The position numbers were made by a program, and so were the translations under genes. Positions 60,498 through 64,000 of a stretch of 64,000 nt of DNA are shown here, one piece after another (the stretch's first letter is position 1; each line of letters starts with the position of its first letter). The DNA comes from Runella defluvii (GTDB lineage Bacteria > Bacteroidota > Bacteroidia > Cytophagales > Spirosomataceae): positions 124,001 to 188,000 of the forward strand of contig NZ_JACIBY010000007.1 of the NCBI RefSeq assembly GCF_014195535.1. The letters run 5' to 3'. The notes beneath the pieces were generated by a model, which saw nothing but the letters and a program-made list of their open reading frames with translations, was not told the origin of the DNA and did no database searches.

Positions 60498-61523
60498 ATG
60501 AAAAATCGCTCATTTTCACTGATTGTGTACCTACTCGCCCTGACAGCGGCGATGTACAATTGTAAAAAAGGGGATCCCCTGGAACCCGATGCTGACTTGG
60601 TAGAAGAGCTAACAAGTATCAAGTTGGATACCGTTTCGTTAACCAAACCTGCCGCCGTGACCAGTACGCCCGCTACGGTCACGCCATCTGCCCAAGCTAC
60701 GGCGGTGGCGGGGGGGGTTGCCTCCATTGCGAGCACAGGAACCGTCCCTGCCACGGTGACCACCGCAGCCAATGAAGTCAAAGCAGCCATCTCCACGGCT
60801 GAAGTAACTAAGTTGGCCACCATTCCCGCATCCACTATTTCGGCAGTGGCAGGAGGTGGTGCTTTGCCTGCCGACTTGAAGAGCATTTTGGACAAAGCCA
60901 GTGCTGACCCTAAGTTAAAGGCATATTTACCCACGTTTACGCTTCCGACGGTCAATGGTAAAGCCATTCCTGCCCGCACGGGAGGGGTAGAGGGTATTGC
61001 CCACACGGACGGTATTGATGGAATCACGGCTTCGCCCGAGTGTATTAAAAAAGGAGAGGATGCCTTTCAAACCAAAAAATCGGAGCTAGATAAGGCCAAA
61101 ACCGACGAGCTTGCACGGGTTCAAAATGCGTATAATGCCGCAACGAGTACCTTAACTGCCCAAGAAACGACCTGTAAAAGTAGCCTTCCTAACAAGTATG
61201 CGGCCATTCGTACCGCTGCGCAAGCGGCTTATGATGCTGCTAAGAAAGATTTGGATGCGGCCAAGACCGTATTAGGAGAAGAGACATTTACGCTACTAGA
61301 TGCATTGAATAGTTTGGCCTTGCTAGGAAACTTGTCAACGGTCAATACCTTAGAATCGGCTGATTCTAAAGCCTGTACCGAGCTAGTCGCGGCTTTGAAG
61401 GCGGCAGCAGATGCTGCAAAAAAAACCAATGATGCTGCCGTAGAAGCCAATTATCAAAAGGCATTAAAAGAAGCAAACGACGCGAAAGCAGCTGTTGTCG
61501 AAAGTTGTCACAACCAAGGATAA
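60498..61523 (+). CDS. Ala-rich lipoprotein with coiled-coil region
   Basis: The 341-residue product has a lipoprotein signal with C22 (LTAAMYNC), a low-complexity Ala/Thr/Val segment (residues about 50-120), and a long Ala/Lys-rich region of predicted coiled coil (about 180-335: KKSELDKAKTDELARVQNAY, AAYDAAKKDLDAAKT, AADAAKKTNDAAVEANYQK). Cys near 174, 219, 291 and 338 may form disulfides. I do not recognise a family. It precedes the split YjbH pair by 24 bp and may be part of the same envelope export group. Confidence 0.8.
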   Translation: MKNRSFSLIVYLLALTAAMYNCKKGDPLEPDADLVEELTSIKLDTVSLTKPAAVTSTPATVTPSAQATAVAGGVASIASTGTVPATVTTAANEVKAAISTAEVTKLATIPASTISAVAGGGALPADLKSILDKASADPKLKAYLPTFTLPTVNGKAIPARTGGVEGIAHTDGIDGITASPECIKKGEDAFQTKKSELDKAKTDELARVQNAYNAATSTLTAQETTCKSSLPNKYAAIRTAAQAAYDAAKKDLDAAKTVLGEETFTLLDALNSLALLGNLSTVNTLESADSKACTELVAALKAAADAAKKTNDAAVEANYQKALKEANDAKAAVVESCHNQG

Positions 61524-61547
61524 TTAATAAAAGTGCAAACGAAACGT

Positions 61548-62375
61548 ATGAAAATGGTTGAGAATAGGAGCAACAAGTGCATCATTGGTGTACTTGTTTT
61601 GCTCCTGTTTTCTCTTCGCCTTTTTTCCCAAACCAACTTATCTGGCAAGCCTGGGATATTATATACTCCATCAGCACTAGAACTGAAAGACGGTGATTTT
61701 CAGTTTGGGTACAACTATAATCCTATTCACTACGGTTTAATTGGGGCAAAGAAAAATCCAGAACAAGTGTGGTATGCACGTCTAACCCTCTTACCTCGTT
61801 TTGAAATTTCTATTTCGTTGCTCCAAATTCTTAACTCTAAATACCGAGATGTGAGTCAAATTCAAGGAATCGGGGATCGTTCCATGGATTTTCGTTACCT
61901 TATTTTGCGTGAGACGGCCAAGAGACCTTCATTGACAGTCATTATGACGGCTCCATTTATTATTCATGGCCCTATGCTCACCCACGTTTTAGTCGCGACC
62001 AAAAACTTTACTTTGACCGATTCTTGGAAACTTGAAACGAGTATCGGTTATGGAAGTCCGTATTACATTTACCGAGCAGTGTCCAATAACTCTAACTCAA
62101 CGTTTTTAAAAGGGTTTGTTTTACAAAAAAAGAGCACCAATAATTTTAAAAACCACTACCTCGAAGGCCCCTTCGGAGGGGTAATCCTTCACTTTAGGAA
62201 AAAAGCGGGTCTCATGGCTGAGTATGATTCAAAGCACCTCAACATCGGAGGCTACGTTACCTTTTTTAAAAAATGGACGCTACAAGCAGGTCTGCTCAAC
62301 GGCGACCAAGTGATGTTTGGAACGTCGCTGAACACCAATCTTTTAAAAGCCCCCACTTTTCTCAAAAAGAAGTAA
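61548..62375 (+). CDS. YjbH-like outer-membrane protein, N-terminal half
   Basis: With ATG 61548 the product is 275 residues (a GTG at 61533 is an alternative). After a signal peptide (VLLLFSLRLFSQT) it has LSGKPGILYTPSALELKDGD, the N-terminal motif of YjbH/GfcD outer-membrane proteins linked to exopolysaccharide secretion (the usual form is GLINTPSA...DG), and then alternating strands. The full family protein is about 700 residues; here the part ends after about 275 residues and a second gene 3 bp downstream supplies the C-terminal part. Confidence 0.82.
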   Translation: MKMVENRSNKCIIGVLVLLLFSLRLFSQTNLSGKPGILYTPSALELKDGDFQFGYNYNPIHYGLIGAKKNPEQVWYARLTLLPRFEISISLLQILNSKYRDVSQIQGIGDRSMDFRYLILRETAKRPSLTVIMTAPFIIHGPMLTHVLVATKNFTLTDSWKLETSIGYGSPYYIYRAVSNNSNSTFLKGFVLQKKSTNNFKNHYLEGPFGGVILHFRKKAGLMAEYDSKHLNIGGYVTFFKKWTLQAGLLNGDQVMFGTSLNTNLLKAPTFLKKK

Positions 62376-62378
62376 CCC

Positions 62379-63485
62379 ATGACCCGACTTTTATGCTTAG
62401 GGATGCTGGTATTGGTAGGTTGCCTCAGGGGGTATTCCCAGCAAAAGCCCCTTTCTGTTGCGTTCGAAAATGTGAGCCAACAACAAAACCACTTTTATTA
62501 TGAACAGCGTTTGTATCGCAACCCCTTGAAGGGAATGGTAGCGTTAAGTAAAACCCTTGCTACTCCCAACGATTCTATTGCTTACACCCCTCTTTTTCAG
62601 GGTATTCCCCTCGCTACCTATCGTTTTTCAGGCATTGGTGACGTCCGACCTATTACAGCCATTGAACAAAAAAAAATCACCAGCAATTATCGCTTTCCTC
62701 TCCAAAGAAATTATAAAGTTGACGTTTGGCTTCAACCCGTTTTTCGGGCAAAATTTGGTTACTACAAAAAACCCGTACGTAGCAACACCAGCCTTTTACT
62801 TCAAAGTCAGTTGTATCTATTGGCGGGTTTGAGTGTCAATTTTGGTGTTCTTTTTCCCCTTACCAACGACTTGGACAATCGTCCCCACATCATCCGTCCC
62901 GCCCCGCTGTTTATTAATCAGTTTTACAAAAGAGACAACCATTTTGTGAGTGCCACGGTTGGCTTATTTCACAACGACCAGTACGGAGTTAACCTTCAGT
63001 ACCGCCAGACCGATTTTAAGAGCGCTTGGTCGTACGGGGTCGAACTTGGCCTAACAGGTATGTATTATTATCCCCGCGGCGGTTTGTACTACGAAAAAAT
63101 GGACAAACTATTGGCGTTAGTGGATGTGGAGTACCGCTTTCAAAAGCTGGATTTACTGCTAAAAGCAACCGCAGGGCAGTTTATGTACGGGGATAAAGGG
63201 ATTCGGTTCGATTTTATTCGGCAGTATTCAAACGTTGAAATTGGGCTTTTTGCCGTTGGCACTCAAAACGGCGCAACGGCAGGATTTAATTTTGCCGTGC
63301 CTATTCCTCCTGGTAAAATTGTCCAAACCAAGAAGTTTCAGTTTCGTACTGGACAGGAGTTTCGTTGGGAATATTTGTACGCAGGAGGTTATCGCATTGG
63401 AGAACGCTACCAAACGGGTTACCAACTCGACCAACGGTTGCGGCAGTATCACCAGTGGTATTTGAACCGTCAGTTTACAAAATGA
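62379..63485 (+). CDS. YjbH-like protein, C-terminal half
   Basis: The 368-residue product has its own signal peptide (MTRLLCLGMLVLVGCLRGYS) and beta-rich barrel segments. Residues about 240-310, TAGQFMYGDKGIRFDFIRQY followed by VEIGLFAVGTQNGATAGFNF and VPIPPGK, match the C-terminal end of YjbH (GxYLAGDKGATF...G.GAF.T), which is normally part of one polypeptide. It starts 3 bp after the first half and shares an ATGA overlap with the next gene, so the three are co-translated. The split with two signals implies two separate envelope proteins. Confidence 0.8.
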   Translation: MTRLLCLGMLVLVGCLRGYSQQKPLSVAFENVSQQQNHFYYEQRLYRNPLKGMVALSKTLATPNDSIAYTPLFQGIPLATYRFSGIGDVRPITAIEQKKITSNYRFPLQRNYKVDVWLQPVFRAKFGYYKKPVRSNTSLLLQSQLYLLAGLSVNFGVLFPLTNDLDNRPHIIRPAPLFINQFYKRDNHFVSATVGLFHNDQYGVNLQYRQTDFKSAWSYGVELGLTGMYYYPRGGLYYEKMDKLLALVDVEYRFQKLDLLLKATAGQFMYGDKGIRFDFIRQYSNVEIGLFAVGTQNGATAGFNFAVPIPPGKIVQTKKFQFRTGQEFRWEYLYAGGYRIGERYQTGYQLDQRLRQYHQWYLNRQFTK

Positions 63486-64000
63486 AATACCTTCTCTCTT
63501 TTTTACTGCTCTTGGGTGGCAACCAAACTTTGGCGTCGTCCGACGATGAAAAGGGTCCATCGCGTTGGTGGCCGCAAGGGCTGAGTCTCCAAGCTGGTGT
63601 GACGGGGGTAGGGGTACAAGGTGCATGGCGGTTGCCTAAGCGTCCGCAGTGGGTAGTACGCGCAGGAGGTAGCTATTTGGGCTACAAAAAAAAGCATCAA
63701 TTTGATTTGGGAGATAGTTCGATTGTGGAGTTTCGGCCCGATTTTGTCATTGGCTTGGTGCAGGGTTCGGTCAAATGGCAGCCTTTTCGTCGTTCCTCCT
63801 TTTTTCTAACGGCAGGAGCAGGCTACACTTGGCGGCCCGACGTTCGGCTTCAGCTCCAAGCACTGAGTCCCATCGAACTGGGCGGCATTCAAATGAAGCC
63901 CGAAGAATTTGGCACCATCGATTTACGCGTCAGATGGTCTTCGGTGGTGGGCTACGCAGGACTAGGCATGGGGCGTTCGATTCCTAAACGTCGTTGGGGC
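63482..64000 (+). CDS. Outer-membrane beta-barrel-type protein, 3' end cut off by the window
   Basis: The ATG at 63482 overlaps the previous stop by four bases (ATGA). The first 173 residues are visible: a signal peptide (LLSFLLLLGGNQTLA), then alternating strands with Tyr/Trp-rich turns (SLQAGVTGVGVQGAWRLP, GAGYTWRPDVRLQLQAL, VGYAGLGMG), as in small outer-membrane barrels. It is co-translated with the YjbH pair and probably takes part in polymer export or surface attachment. The frame stays open to base 64000. Confidence 0.78.
   Translation, partial: MKYLLSFLLLLGGNQTLASSDDEKGPSRWWPQGLSLQAGVTGVGVQGAWRLPKRPQWVVRAGGSYLGYKKKHQFDLGDSSIVEFRPDFVIGLVQGSVKWQPFRRSSFFLTAGAGYTWRPDVRLQLQALSPIELGGIQMKPEEFGTIDLRVRWSSVVGYAGLGMGRSIPKRRWG

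Noticed and set aside
61548-63485. Frameshifted YjbH pseudogene
   Set aside because: The second half has its own ATG and a full signal peptide and is coupled to the next gene, so both halves look functional.

Overview
The window comes from a Bacteroidota chromosome, most likely a Cytophagales/Spirosomaceae member (Runella-like; the family guess is inference). The signs are a gliding-motility/type IX secretion (CHU_C) C-terminal domain, a UpxY/NusG-type antiterminator in an exopolysaccharide locus, several TAnnTTTG-type -7 promoter boxes, weak or absent Shine-Dalgarno sites, a DUF5777 barrel, and an RND pump fused to its outer-membrane factor. No rRNA, tRNA, insertion sequence, prophage or CRISPR array was seen.

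Layout. 1-7.8 kb: the 5' part of groEL with groES (minus strand), then housekeeping genes: TetR regulator, peroxiredoxin, ROK sugar kinase, EVE-domain protein, a large exported protein and an RNA methyltransferase. 7.9-13.8 kb: a Tat-exported Gfo/Idh/MocA oxidoreductase and two paralogous GMC oxidoreductases with a CX5CX3CP motif, separated by a small PD-(D/E)XK-like protein; together they look like periplasmic sugar oxidation. 13.9-15.2 kb: MsrB lipoprotein and a VIT-type metal transporter. 15.2-19.8 kb: a minus-strand run coding for a c-type cytochrome, an FCSD-like flavoprotein, a Rieske protein, a DUF5777 barrel, a YceI protein and a second cytochrome lipoprotein, consistent with periplasmic sulfide (or other reduced sulfur) oxidation. 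19.9-22.4 kb: ECF sigma factor overlapping a membrane-anchored protein with a barrel-like C-terminus, and a DUF3592 protein. 22.6-28.6 kb: a heavy-metal efflux system (His-rich small protein, CzcA fused to a TolC-like protein, CzcB). 28.7-37.0 kb: assorted genes (class V aminotransferase, CHRD, BatE-like, SDR, esterase, T9SS cargo, RlmD).

37.3-64 kb is a Wzx/Wzy-type exopolysaccharide or capsule locus. It has the initiating sugar-phosphate transferase, a PHP-type phosphatase, Wza, Wzc kinase, Gmd, a UpxY antiterminator preceded by a 54-55-bp direct repeat, ManC, flippase, polymerase, seven or eight glycosyltransferases, an acetyltransferase, a methyltransferase, an esterase-like protein, a WecG/TagA transferase, a split YjbH pair and outer-membrane proteins. 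ManC plus Gmd supply GDP-4-keto-6-deoxymannose, and a GT11-like protein suggests the polymer may carry fucose, but no reductase completing GDP-fucose is visible. Base composition changes sharply inside this locus: 27% GC by hand count at 47,401-47,460 against 50% at 45,541-45,600. The breaks fall inside the wzx gene and inside the glycosyltransferase at 58,209, as expected when the strain-specific centre of a surface-polysaccharide locus is exchanged by recombination in conserved flanks.

Limits: everything was read by eye; family names rest on recognised motifs, not searches.
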